Under the pieces are notes generated by a model that saw only the letters and a list, made by a program, of their open reading frames with translations, was not told the DNA's origin and searched no databases. A program made the position numbers and the translations under genes. Below are positions 1-7,575 of a stretch of 64,000 nt of DNA, in pieces. How positions within the stretch are numbered: position 1 is the first letter of the stretch; each line of letters opens with the position of its first letter. The stretch spans positions 310,001-374,000 of the forward strand of contig NZ_JAUOEL010000003.1 in assembly GCF_030540765.1 (NCBI RefSeq). Reading direction: 5' to 3'. The DNA is from Flavivirga jejuensis (GTDB taxonomy: Bacteria > Bacteroidota > Bacteroidia > Flavobacteriales > Flavobacteriaceae).

Positions 1-551
1 CCAGGAACCATATTAGCTTTAGTGACCTCTTTTACCCATTTAGGCTTTAAATCTTTTAAAAGCACTGGTGTTGGAGACAACAATGTTAATTGCATGCCTC
101 CTGGTAAAGTTATTTTTGGAAGTATATCGGAGTCTACAACGACTGCTTTATTATTAAAATCACCATTCCACGAAATCTCGTGTTTTAAAATAGCTTGTGT
201 TAGGTGTTCGCCTTGTTTAGCACCAAAATCCTCATCATTTTCGTCGACAACTTCTTCTACTTCCGTTAAATGCTTAAACCCGTTATACCAAAAATCACGT
301 ACTTTAAACCCGAGGTCATTTTCTTCAAGAAGCCCAAGAATACCTGCTATATGATCTTTATCAATATGTGTTACTACCATAAGCTCAAAATACCTATCCT
401 CTTCGGGAAGACTTTCTATCATCTCTTTAATGTCGTGTCTGGTTCCAGCAGTTCCGCCATCAATTAGGATACGATTACGATCTTCCCCATCACCGTACTC
501 TATCCAAATACAGTCTCCAAACCTTGCGGGTAAAAATTTTAGTTTTATCAT
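1..551 (-). CDS. MBL-fold metallo-hydrolase, ComEC-like (partial)
   Basis: The N-terminal 183 codons are present and the rest lies beyond the left window edge. Reading from the ATG at 551-549, the protein begins MIKLKFLPARFGDCIWIEYG, then ILIDGG, and near residue 60 has THIDKDHIAG. These are the first strand and the metal-binding loop of the metallo-beta-lactamase fold, in the ComEC/Rec2-like variant where the usual HxHxDH reads H-x-D-x-D-H. There is no signal peptide, so it is probably cytoplasmic. Its start overlaps the stop of the upstream gene by one base (TAATG), which suggests translational coupling. Family knowledge: such domains hydrolyse phosphodiesters or nucleotides, or act as effectors or regulators next to caspase-like proteins. 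The substrate here is unknown. Confidence 0.8.
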   Translation of the reverse strand, partial: MIKLKFLPARFGDCIWIEYGDGEDRNRILIDGGTAGTRHDIKEMIESLPEEDRYFELMVVTHIDKDHIAGILGLLEENDLGFKVRDFWYNGFKHLTEVEEVVDENDEDFGAKQGEHLTQAILKHEISWNGDFNNKAVVVDSDILPKITLPGGMQLTLLSPTPVLLKDLKPKWVKEVTKANMVP

Positions 552-2023
552 TATCCTAAATATTTATCTCCCTTCCTGAATTTTCTTATTTCGCTTTCCA
601 AATCTATATTAGAGGATTTAATATTAAATTTTTTTAAATTCTTTTTAGAGCGTTTTAACTGATTTGCCGCTTTATAAATAGACTTATATTTCCCTCCTTT
701 TTCAGATACAAATCCCCCTTCTTTAGCAGCTTTGAATGTTACTGATTCATTGGCGTCTGTAATAACTTCGATCATATCATTTTGAGTTAAGTCTGTCATA
801 TCTATAATAGCCTTAGCTGGAACATCATAAATAAAAGCCAGATTATCTGTGTGCCGCGGTGCCCCTTTTCGTGATTTTTTATTTGGCTTTTCAGGATGTT
901 CTCCATTAAACATAGTTACTGTAGAATTCCAATTTGCAGATTCTGTATATGCGCTTACTTTTAGTAGTGCCTTTTTAATGGCTTCATCTTCTCTGTTTGT
1001 ATAGTTTAATAATTTAAGACCTTCTAAAAGTAATTTTAAACCTTCTGTATAAATAGGAATGCCTCGCTCCACTGCTTGTAAAAGTCTAGATCGAATTTCT
1101 TCCAAATCTATATTTCCAGTCTTCCTACCTTTTTTTATTAATTGCCACGCCCAAATAACAGATCCATCTGGCATCCATTCTTTCCAATTGGCAAGATTTT
1201 TTGCCCAATTGTGAAGCCTATCAAATTTTTCCAACCTTAATAAATAATACGCCCCTATAGCTGCAGCACTAGGGTTTGTCATTTTTCCATATAATAAATC
1301 TTCTGCAGAAACTTCTTTTAAGTATGAGTGCTCATAAAGTTCTTCTGCTTTTTCATTAGCATTAGTACCAAGCAATGTGAGGATGGTTTCGGCTTCCCAA
1401 TTTTCTGTAGTGATAGTAATTTCGAGTGGGTGTACAAATTTTGTAGGACCGTCATTAGGTTTTATTAAACATTTTAGCTCTCTAGCTGGGGGTAAAGCAA
1501 TAAAACGCCAAGGAATATTAGGACCTCCGACTTGTAAAAATTGTAACTCTTCATTTATATGAAAAGTATAACTTACGCCATCTTGATCCCACGAACTTGA
1601 GTCTGTAATATTAAGTTTTTTTGTTGTCCATTGTTCATTACTTAAATGCCAAAGACGAATCCAAGAGCCTAAATATTTTGTATCATTCAAATTAACTTTG
1701 GATGTCGCAGCAACTTGTTTTGACATGTGTGCCCATTCATGAGTTTCGTGAGGACTTAATGTAGAAAGATCAAATTCTATTTTATACTCCGATTGCGAGT
1801 CAACTTTAACGACTTGCTCCATTTCTTTTCCAGAGGGAAGAACAAGGGAGATCACATACATGCCAGATTCCAATTCTATAGATTGGGAATCTTTACCTGT
1901 AAGCCAAAAGGATTTAACTTCTTTAAAAGCTGCATCAAATATTTTAACCTTTTTAGGAATTTGCTTTGCATCAAAACTATTAACAATAGTATGTATATCT
2001 AGAAGACTCATAACGGAAGACAT
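551..2023 (-). CDS. Hypothetical caspase-associated protein, beta-sandwich plus helical region
   Basis: I do not recognise a named family. Residues about 25-85 look like a small beta-sandwich of the carboxypeptidase-regulatory/PEGA type (ELESGMYVISLVLPSG followed by alternating strands). The middle, about residues 240-350, is helical and Trp-rich, with NPSAAAIGAYYLLR, then NLANWKEWMPDGSVIWAWQL. I have an impression, not checked, of similar segments next to bacterial caspases. The C-terminus is very basic (LKRSKKNLKKFNIKSS). There is no signal peptide or membrane segment. The start given is the longest. A second Met at 2011 forms an ATGA overlap with the stop of the caspase gene and is an equally good start. 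The gene is coupled on both sides (ATGA upstream, TAATG downstream), so the three proteins are probably made together and may interact. Confidence 0.7.
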   Translation of the reverse strand: MSSVMSLLDIHTIVNSFDAKQIPKKVKIFDAAFKEVKSFWLTGKDSQSIELESGMYVISLVLPSGKEMEQVVKVDSQSEYKIEFDLSTLSPHETHEWAHMSKQVAATSKVNLNDTKYLGSWIRLWHLSNEQWTTKKLNITDSSSWDQDGVSYTFHINEELQFLQVGGPNIPWRFIALPPARELKCLIKPNDGPTKFVHPLEITITTENWEAETILTLLGTNANEKAEELYEHSYLKEVSAEDLLYGKMTNPSAAAIGAYYLLRLEKFDRLHNWAKNLANWKEWMPDGSVIWAWQLIKKGRKTGNIDLEEIRSRLLQAVERGIPIYTEGLKLLLEGLKLLNYTNREDEAIKKALLKVSAYTESANWNSTVTMFNGEHPEKPNKKSRKGAPRHTDNLAFIYDVPAKAIIDMTDLTQNDMIEVITDANESVTFKAAKEGGFVSEKGGKYKSIYKAANQLKRSKKNLKKFNIKSSNIDLESEIRKFRKGDKYLG

Positions 2024-3177
2024 TTTAATTCTTTAAAGTTATCTAATGGTGTAATATTTTCATGTCTCCTACAGGGTTGAAATTCTGAGTTTTGAAATTC
2101 TGCTGTTAATTCATGTATCCCAGATATAACGTCTATTTCCCAAGACGCCATTCCATTTGGATTTCTGGTTTGCGTGTTAAATGTATTAAGATCTTTACAG
2201 CTTAAATTCGCTAAAGGTGTTGCATTTTCAGGGTTACAAGCTATCGACAATGCGACTAAAGGCGGATTATCAAAACGAATTAAATCTACAGGTGTTTTAA
2301 GGAAACTAGGGCAACGACCTACATGGTCTTGTCCTGGTTTTACAATTCCCATAACAGTTTGAATATGAACAGCAAGGTCTCCAGTAGTTACAGACCAGCC
2401 ATGTCTTCCTTTATTATCTGCAACAACACCATTCAGTGCTTTTAGAAGTGCTTGTGTAAAATAGGATGGTTTCCGTTTAGGACCGTGAGCTGCTTTAGTT
2501 TTTGCAGCAGCCTCGGTAGTAAGGTCATTTAAACAAGGCGTTGTAAGCAAATTAGGTGTATCTAAAGCATTTCCTAATACAACACTAGAAAGCATTTCTC
2601 CTGTAATCTGTCGACAGGCATCAACGAAAAAACATTGTGTATTTGCTTTACAGCTATGAAAACCACTTCGGGTCATATTAAAATTAATACTTTTCTGCCA
2701 GGGGTTATTTGGATTATCTCCAAAATCTTCTGCAAGAAGAAAGTGGTCCATTTTTTCGACCCCGTGTCCGCAAAAAAAGAAAATAGCGACATTATCTTCG
2801 TGAGAGTCACAACGCTTTTTCCAATCATTATAAGCAGCAGAAATATTATTAAAAGTAGCAGCCTCGAATACTTCGCCTGGAATCCCTGGTTCTGGATCGT
2901 CTGGTGATGGCGACAGTAATAATTCTATACTCCCTAAAGGCTTATTATGGTGTATGTTTGGATCACTTTCAATGGCTAGAAGTCCATCTCTAAAAGCTAA
3001 TGCAGATTTAGGGGGCGATGTTAGTTGTTTGAGAAGCCCAATATGTTCAATAACTTGTTGCTGCTCATGTATCCCTCCTAATAAAAATGGGTAACCTCCT
3101 ACTCCAATTATAAATGCATGTGTTTGGGGGGCTCCATCATTATTTTTAGAAAATATTAATGCCATATCTATAGTCAA
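2008..3177 (-). CDS. Caspase-like cysteine peptidase (C14 fold)
   Basis: This 389-residue protein has a caspase-hemoglobinase fold core. THAFIIGVGGYPFL at residues 19-32 is the first strand. IFFFCGHGVEKMDHFLLAED carries the catalytic His (His138), and CFFVDACRQITG carries the catalytic Cys (Cys188). Both residues of the dyad are intact. The C-terminal 100 residues (about 290-389) look like a separate beta-sandwich (WEIDVISGIHELTAEF), matching the N-terminal fold of the next protein. There is no signal peptide, so it is cytoplasmic. It is the first gene of a coupled three-gene cassette. Prokaryotic caspase homologues are often part of conflict or cell-death modules, activated by partner proteins and cleaving effectors. 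That role is inferred here. Met5 at 3165 is an alternative start. Confidence 0.85.
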   Translation of the reverse strand: MTIDMALIFSKNNDGAPQTHAFIIGVGGYPFLLGGIHEQQQVIEHIGLLKQLTSPPKSALAFRDGLLAIESDPNIHHNKPLGSIELLLSPSPDDPEPGIPGEVFEAATFNNISAAYNDWKKRCDSHEDNVAIFFFCGHGVEKMDHFLLAEDFGDNPNNPWQKSINFNMTRSGFHSCKANTQCFFVDACRQITGEMLSSVVLGNALDTPNLLTTPCLNDLTTEAAAKTKAAHGPKRKPSYFTQALLKALNGVVADNKGRHGWSVTTGDLAVHIQTVMGIVKPGQDHVGRCPSFLKTPVDLIRFDNPPLVALSIACNPENATPLANLSCKDLNTFNTQTRNPNGMASWEIDVISGIHELTAEFQNSEFQPCRRHENITPLDNFKELKCLPL

Positions 3178-3455
3178 ATAGTTATACTAAAAGTTAAAAA
3201 ACACCTAAAAGCAAGCTTCTTTAAGCCTTAAAGTTCTTTAGGTATTCTTATTCGAAATGTAGTTGCTATAATAATTCTAAGTGAGAGACTATACAGATTC
3301 ACACCTGCAAGTTATAAAGTTACAAAAATAATTTAACTGTAAAAATAATAAGGTACAAAATATAGAAGTCATTTAACCCTAAACTATAAGCAAGAATATA
3401 CCATTAAAGGCTTTGCTTTACTTTATTGTTTTGAAATTATATGAAAAACAAAAAA
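3178..3455. other. Intergenic leader upstream of the caspase cassette
   Basis: This AT-rich stretch separates the end of the large PUL from the caspase cassette and must hold the promoter of the cassette if it is transcribed on its own. I searched the minus strand for the Bacteroidota -7 element TAnnTTTG with an upstream TTTG. I found one TATTTTTG-like box near 3327-3334, but the spacing to the next TTTG-like element is too long (25 nt), so I do not call a promoter. No ORF of note is present. Confidence 0.3.
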
Positions 3456-3490
3456 GCCTCTACAAGAAAACTTGTGGAGGCTTTTTTACT
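3451..3490 (-). terminator. Intrinsic terminator at the end of the PUL
   Basis: An 11-bp stem (3456-3466 with 3471-3481, loop AAAA or TTTT) is followed on the minus strand by a run of six T. On the minus strand it reads GCCTCCACAAG, TTTT, CTTGTAGAGGC, then TTTTTT. One pair is a mismatch on the minus-strand RNA and a G-U wobble on the plus-strand RNA. The flanks are T-rich on both sides, so it could work in either direction. It lies about 115 bases past the stop of the last PUL gene (3604) and insulates the caspase cassette from PUL transcription. Confidence 0.85.
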
Positions 3491-3603
3491 GAAGATTGAC
3501 TTATTCTCAAACCATATATTGAAATTGTTTCAAGGTTTGACTATCTTTTAAGTTTACAGGTACATTGTCAGTCAACCATAGCTCTGTGAAATTAATAATA
3601 ACG

Positions 3604-5229
3604 TTAGTCAACTTCTAAACTGTGTTTGGCATAGTTAAGATTCATGGCATCATACATTTTCACCAAATGGTGTAAACGTTTTTGAAAATCGTTCCAGTTT
3701 CTGGACGCTTTAGAAGACCAAACCACTTCAGATAAAGCGGTTAACCTAGGCAGAACCATATATTCAACATATTCAGGTGTAGTCATATATTCTGTCCAAA
3801 CATTGCCTTGAGCTCCTAAAATATACTTTTTGTCAGCATCTGTTAATTCTTCTGGTGTTGGTTCGTAGTTATACACATCTTTAACGGTTGTTTTTCCGCC
3901 TATAGCAAGTGGTTCATTTTCTTTATCCTCAGTTTGATAATGATCAAAATAGCAAGAATGATGCGGTGTCATGACAACATTGTGTTTCTGTTTTGCAGCT
4001 TCAATACCTCCTTTTGTTCCTCGCCACGACATCACTGTAGCATTTGGTGCTAAACCACCTTCTAAAATTTCGTCCCAACCAATTATATTTCTTCCTTTTG
4101 AGTTTAAGAATTTTTCAATTCTTCTAATAAAATAACTTTGTAACTCATGCTCATCTTTTAGACCTTCGCGCTTAATAACTTCTTGTGCTAATGTACTTTC
4201 TTCCCATTGTGTTTTTGGTGCTTCATCACCTCCTATATGAATCAATTTACTTGGAAATAAATCTATAACTTCTTGCAGTACATTTTCTAAAAATTGAAAT
4301 GTTTCCTCACTAGGTGCATAAATTTCGGGAAATACCCCCCACCTTGTACCAACTTCATATTGCTCTCCAGTATTTCCTAATTCTGGATAAGCAGCAATCG
4401 CTGCCAATGAATGTCCTGGCAATTCAATTTCGGGTATAACAGTTACGTGTCTTTTTGCAGCATACGCTACAATATCTTTTATATCTTCTTGCGTATAATA
4501 ACCTCCATAGGGGGTACCATCATATTTAACATCTTTTGATTTCCATGTATTACCATGACCAACAATGGTTTCTTTTCTAATACTCCCCACACTGGTTAAC
4601 TTTGGGTATTTCTTTATTTCAATTCTCCAACCTTGATCTTCTGTTAAGTGCCAATGAAATGTATTCATTTTATGCATGGCAATTAAATCGATATACTTTT
4701 TTACAAATTCAACAGGAAAAAAATGACGCGCCACATCTAAATGCATCCCACGATAAACATATCTGGGACTATCATTTATTGTAACAGCAGGAATGGTTAA
4801 TTCATCTGTCTTATTGGTAGAAGACGACATTAATTGCTGCAAGGTCTGTATGCCATAAAAGACCCCTTGGGTTGTTTTTCCTGAAATTATAATCTGATTA
4901 TATGAAACCGATAATGTATAACCTTCATTATTTTCTATAGCAGCATCTAACTTTAAGATAATAGTACCCTCTGTACTTTCTCCTTTTCCAAAAGGAACCG
5001 AAACTCCTGTCGCTTTGCTCAATAAATCTGAGAGGTAATGCCCCTCATTCTCTAACTTAGAATCCCCACTTATTTTAGTGCTTTCATCTATTAAAAACCG
5101 TCCGTTAGACATTTCTAGTGCCGTTGGTTTTGGAATTATTTGATAATCTTCTTCTGAATTTACGGTGTTTTCGTACTTGTTAGAACAAGAAACAATTACA
5201 AGAGTTACTAAGAAAAATAGGGTTTTCAT
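3604..5229 (-). CDS. GH20 beta-N-acetylhexosaminidase, lipoprotein
   Basis: This 541-residue exo-enzyme would remove terminal beta-linked GlcNAc or GalNAc. The N-terminus (MKTLFFLVTLVIVSCSNK) is a lipoprotein signal with Cys15 as the likely lipidation site. The GH20b N-terminal domain spans about 28-150, and the catalytic TIM barrel starts at YRGMHLDVARHFF and runs to about 510. HIGGDEAPKTQW carries the catalytic pair Asp335-Glu336 of the substrate-assisted mechanism, and HWHLTEDQGWRIEI is a hallmark. It has the minimal two-domain size with no C-terminal module. It is the last gene of the operon, 21 bases after the next GH20, to which it is clearly paralogous. Likely role: trimming antennary GlcNAc from N-glycans in the periplasm or at the surface. 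Confidence 0.95.
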   Translation of the reverse strand: MKTLFFLVTLVIVSCSNKYENTVNSEEDYQIIPKPTALEMSNGRFLIDESTKISGDSKLENEGHYLSDLLSKATGVSVPFGKGESTEGTIILKLDAAIENNEGYTLSVSYNQIIISGKTTQGVFYGIQTLQQLMSSSTNKTDELTIPAVTINDSPRYVYRGMHLDVARHFFPVEFVKKYIDLIAMHKMNTFHWHLTEDQGWRIEIKKYPKLTSVGSIRKETIVGHGNTWKSKDVKYDGTPYGGYYTQEDIKDIVAYAAKRHVTVIPEIELPGHSLAAIAAYPELGNTGEQYEVGTRWGVFPEIYAPSEETFQFLENVLQEVIDLFPSKLIHIGGDEAPKTQWEESTLAQEVIKREGLKDEHELQSYFIRRIEKFLNSKGRNIIGWDEILEGGLAPNATVMSWRGTKGGIEAAKQKHNVVMTPHHSCYFDHYQTEDKENEPLAIGGKTTVKDVYNYEPTPEELTDADKKYILGAQGNVWTEYMTTPEYVEYMVLPRLTALSEVVWSSKASRNWNDFQKRLHHLVKMYDAMNLNYAKHSLEVD

Positions 5230-5250
5230 CTGTTATATATTTATTTTAAA

Positions 5251-7575
5251 TTAAAAAATCACCAATTCATCTAATAAAATTTTTGATGCAGTTCCAACCT
5301 TATGGTGTCCTTCGGGTATTGGATTGACTCTTCTCGCTTTTATTTTTAGAGCTTTTACCTTTGTTTTAGGGAAATCAAAAGTTGTTTTAACTTTATTGCG
5401 CCCTTGTGTATGGCTGGCTTCCATCTGATTTATTTCTGCTATTTTTTTAAATGACTTGCCATCTTCTGAAGCAGAAATCTCAACATATTCGGGAACATAA
5501 ATACCTGCAATGGTAAAACGTAAAAAATCTAATTCTACTTTGTTTATTTCTGTTATTTCTGGGAAATTTAATTCTACATCTAAATTATCATTAAAAGTTT
5601 TCCAGGGAGCATCCCATCTATTAAGTTTTCCATAATTCAAATCTATTAAAGCGTTTGTGGTGTCACTGATTTTTGGTGAATTGAAAACCAGAGAAGCTCC
5701 AAACCCTTTATGTACAGGAAAAAACTTTTGAGAGATATTACCAATTTGTTTTTCATTTAAAAATGTTGATGCTTTTAGTGTCGCCGTTTTATCAATTGAA
5801 AATTCATTCTCATATTTATTAGAGCTTAATGAAGGTGTGCTACCATCTAACGTATAATAAATATCTAGGTTCCCAACTTCCGATTTAAGCGTAATATCGA
5901 TACCGCCATTTTTATTCCCTTTATGGTCTATCCTAGCATTAAAAGCACTTGTAGCATATCTGGTGCCTCTTGCATCCAAACGTTCAAATTGAGTTAGTAA
6001 TCGTTTTGTAAAACCTTCCCAATCTTTTGATTTTTCAGTGATCCAACCATTCTCAGCAATGGCATAAAGCCTTGGAAAAGTCATGTAGGTTAACTTTCCA
6101 AAATCGCTAATAGACTCTGTCCATAAATTACCCTGTATGCCCATAACATGTTTACCTTGTTCTTCTGTTAAACTGTCTGAAATAATTTTATAATGATATG
6201 AATCTTTAAGAAAACTATAGCCGTACCCTAAATTTGGCTCCAAATCATCATCCCCTTGTTTCAAATCTAAATAACAATATTTAAAAGGCGTCATAATCAC
6301 ATCATGTCCTGCTCTGGCTGCAGTTATACCACCTTTTTCACCACGCCATGACATAACTGTTGCATTAGGTGCTAAACCTCCTTCTATAATTTCATCCCAA
6401 CCAATCATATTTTTACCTCGAGAATTAACCATTTTTTCTACACGCTTGATAAAATAACTCTGCAATTCATGCTCATTGGCTAAGTTTTCTTCTTTTATTC
6501 TTTGTTGACAATCGGGATCTATTTTCCAAGCTTCTTTATTACATTCGTCCCCTCCAATATGAATATATTCAAAGGGAAATAAATCTATGATCTCTTCAAG
6601 CACATCTTCAACAAACTCAAAAGTGACTTCTTTCCCAGGACAGTAAGTATTATTTTTAATAACGCCTCCTGTACCTACATAAAAAGGACCATCTGCACAT
6701 GCTATTTCGGGATAGGAAGCAATCGCCGCTAATGAATGCCCTGGCATATCAATTTCTGGAATTATTTCTATAAAACGCTCTTTGGCATAAGCGACAATTT
6801 CTTTAATATCATCTTGAGTATAAAATCCGCCATAAGTGGCTTTTTCTCCTTCTTTTTGAATGGGTCTTCCCCACCAATTAGATAAGCTTTCATCTGTAAT
6901 ATTATAATCAACGCGCCATGCACCAACTTCTGTTAACTTAGGATACTTTTTTATTTCAATCCGCCAACCCTGGTCGTCTGATAAATGCCAGTGAAATCGA
7001 TTTAATTTAATTTCTGCCATAAAATCAAGGGCATCTTTAACCTGCTCTTTATCAAAAAAATGACGAGACACATCTAACATATAACCACGCCACTTAAAAT
7101 TTGGTGCATCTTTAATACGAACAACGGGTACACCCCAAGAAACGTTAACCAATTGTTTTTTTGCATAAAACGAAGTGGGCAACAATTGTTTAAGTGATTG
7201 CAACGCGTAAAAGAAACCAGCTCCTGTGGCTGCTTTAATTTCTATTGTTGATTTTGTAACGTTTAGCTCATAAGCTTCCTCATGAAACGAACTATCGTTA
7301 ATTAATATGATATCACCTTTTTCTGTTCCTGTTTTCACTGAAGGTATCCAACCAGATACGACTTCAAATTGTTTAAAAAACCGATTAGCAATCATTGCTT
7401 GTGTTTCATTTTCTACAGATACTATCGTGTTTTTATTGATTTCAAAATAGCCTTCGCTAGGCGCGACCTCAACAGGCATTGGAATTAAAGAAACATCACC
7501 TAATTGTAGATTTTTTTTAGCGCATGAAACAAATATTAATAGACATACTAATATTAGGAATTTATGTATTTTCAT
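5251..7575 (-). CDS. GH20 beta-N-acetylhexosaminidase with C-terminal F5/8 type C-like module
   Basis: A lipoprotein signal (LLIFVSCAKK, Cys18) is followed by the GH20b domain and the GH20 barrel, with HWHLSDDQGWRIEI and the catalytic pair Asp343-Glu344 in HIGGDECNKEAW. After the barrel, residues about 545-615 form a chitobiase C-terminal-like beta-sandwich (IYYTLDGSTP). The last 150 residues look like a discoidin/F5/8 type C carbohydrate-binding fold (VELNFPEITEINKVELDFLR, ending VGTASKILLDELVIF). At 774 residues it is longer than its neighbour because of these modules, which probably hold it on a glycan or glycoprotein. Its ATG overlaps the stop of the upstream GH92 by four bases (ATGA), so translation is coupled. 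Confidence 0.95.
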   Translation of the reverse strand: MKIHKFLILVCLLIFVSCAKKNLQLGDVSLIPMPVEVAPSEGYFEINKNTIVSVENETQAMIANRFFKQFEVVSGWIPSVKTGTEKGDIILINDSSFHEEAYELNVTKSTIEIKAATGAGFFYALQSLKQLLPTSFYAKKQLVNVSWGVPVVRIKDAPNFKWRGYMLDVSRHFFDKEQVKDALDFMAEIKLNRFHWHLSDDQGWRIEIKKYPKLTEVGAWRVDYNITDESLSNWWGRPIQKEGEKATYGGFYTQDDIKEIVAYAKERFIEIIPEIDMPGHSLAAIASYPEIACADGPFYVGTGGVIKNNTYCPGKEVTFEFVEDVLEEIIDLFPFEYIHIGGDECNKEAWKIDPDCQQRIKEENLANEHELQSYFIKRVEKMVNSRGKNMIGWDEIIEGGLAPNATVMSWRGEKGGITAARAGHDVIMTPFKYCYLDLKQGDDDLEPNLGYGYSFLKDSYHYKIISDSLTEEQGKHVMGIQGNLWTESISDFGKLTYMTFPRLYAIAENGWITEKSKDWEGFTKRLLTQFERLDARGTRYATSAFNARIDHKGNKNGGIDITLKSEVGNLDIYYTLDGSTPSLSSNKYENEFSIDKTATLKASTFLNEKQIGNISQKFFPVHKGFGASLVFNSPKISDTTNALIDLNYGKLNRWDAPWKTFNDNLDVELNFPEITEINKVELDFLRFTIAGIYVPEYVEISASEDGKSFKKIAEINQMEASHTQGRNKVKTTFDFPKTKVKALKIKARRVNPIPEGHHKVGTASKILLDELVIF

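Noticed and set aside
22-467. Two overlapping plus-strand open frames at the left edge
   Set aside because: They are antisense to the MBL gene; the minus-strand frame has a recognisable domain and the plus-strand translations do not.
3320-3370. TAnnTTTG-type promoter for the caspase cassette
   Set aside because: The -7-like box is present on the minus strand, but the upstream TTTG lies 25 bases away, beyond the usual spacing.
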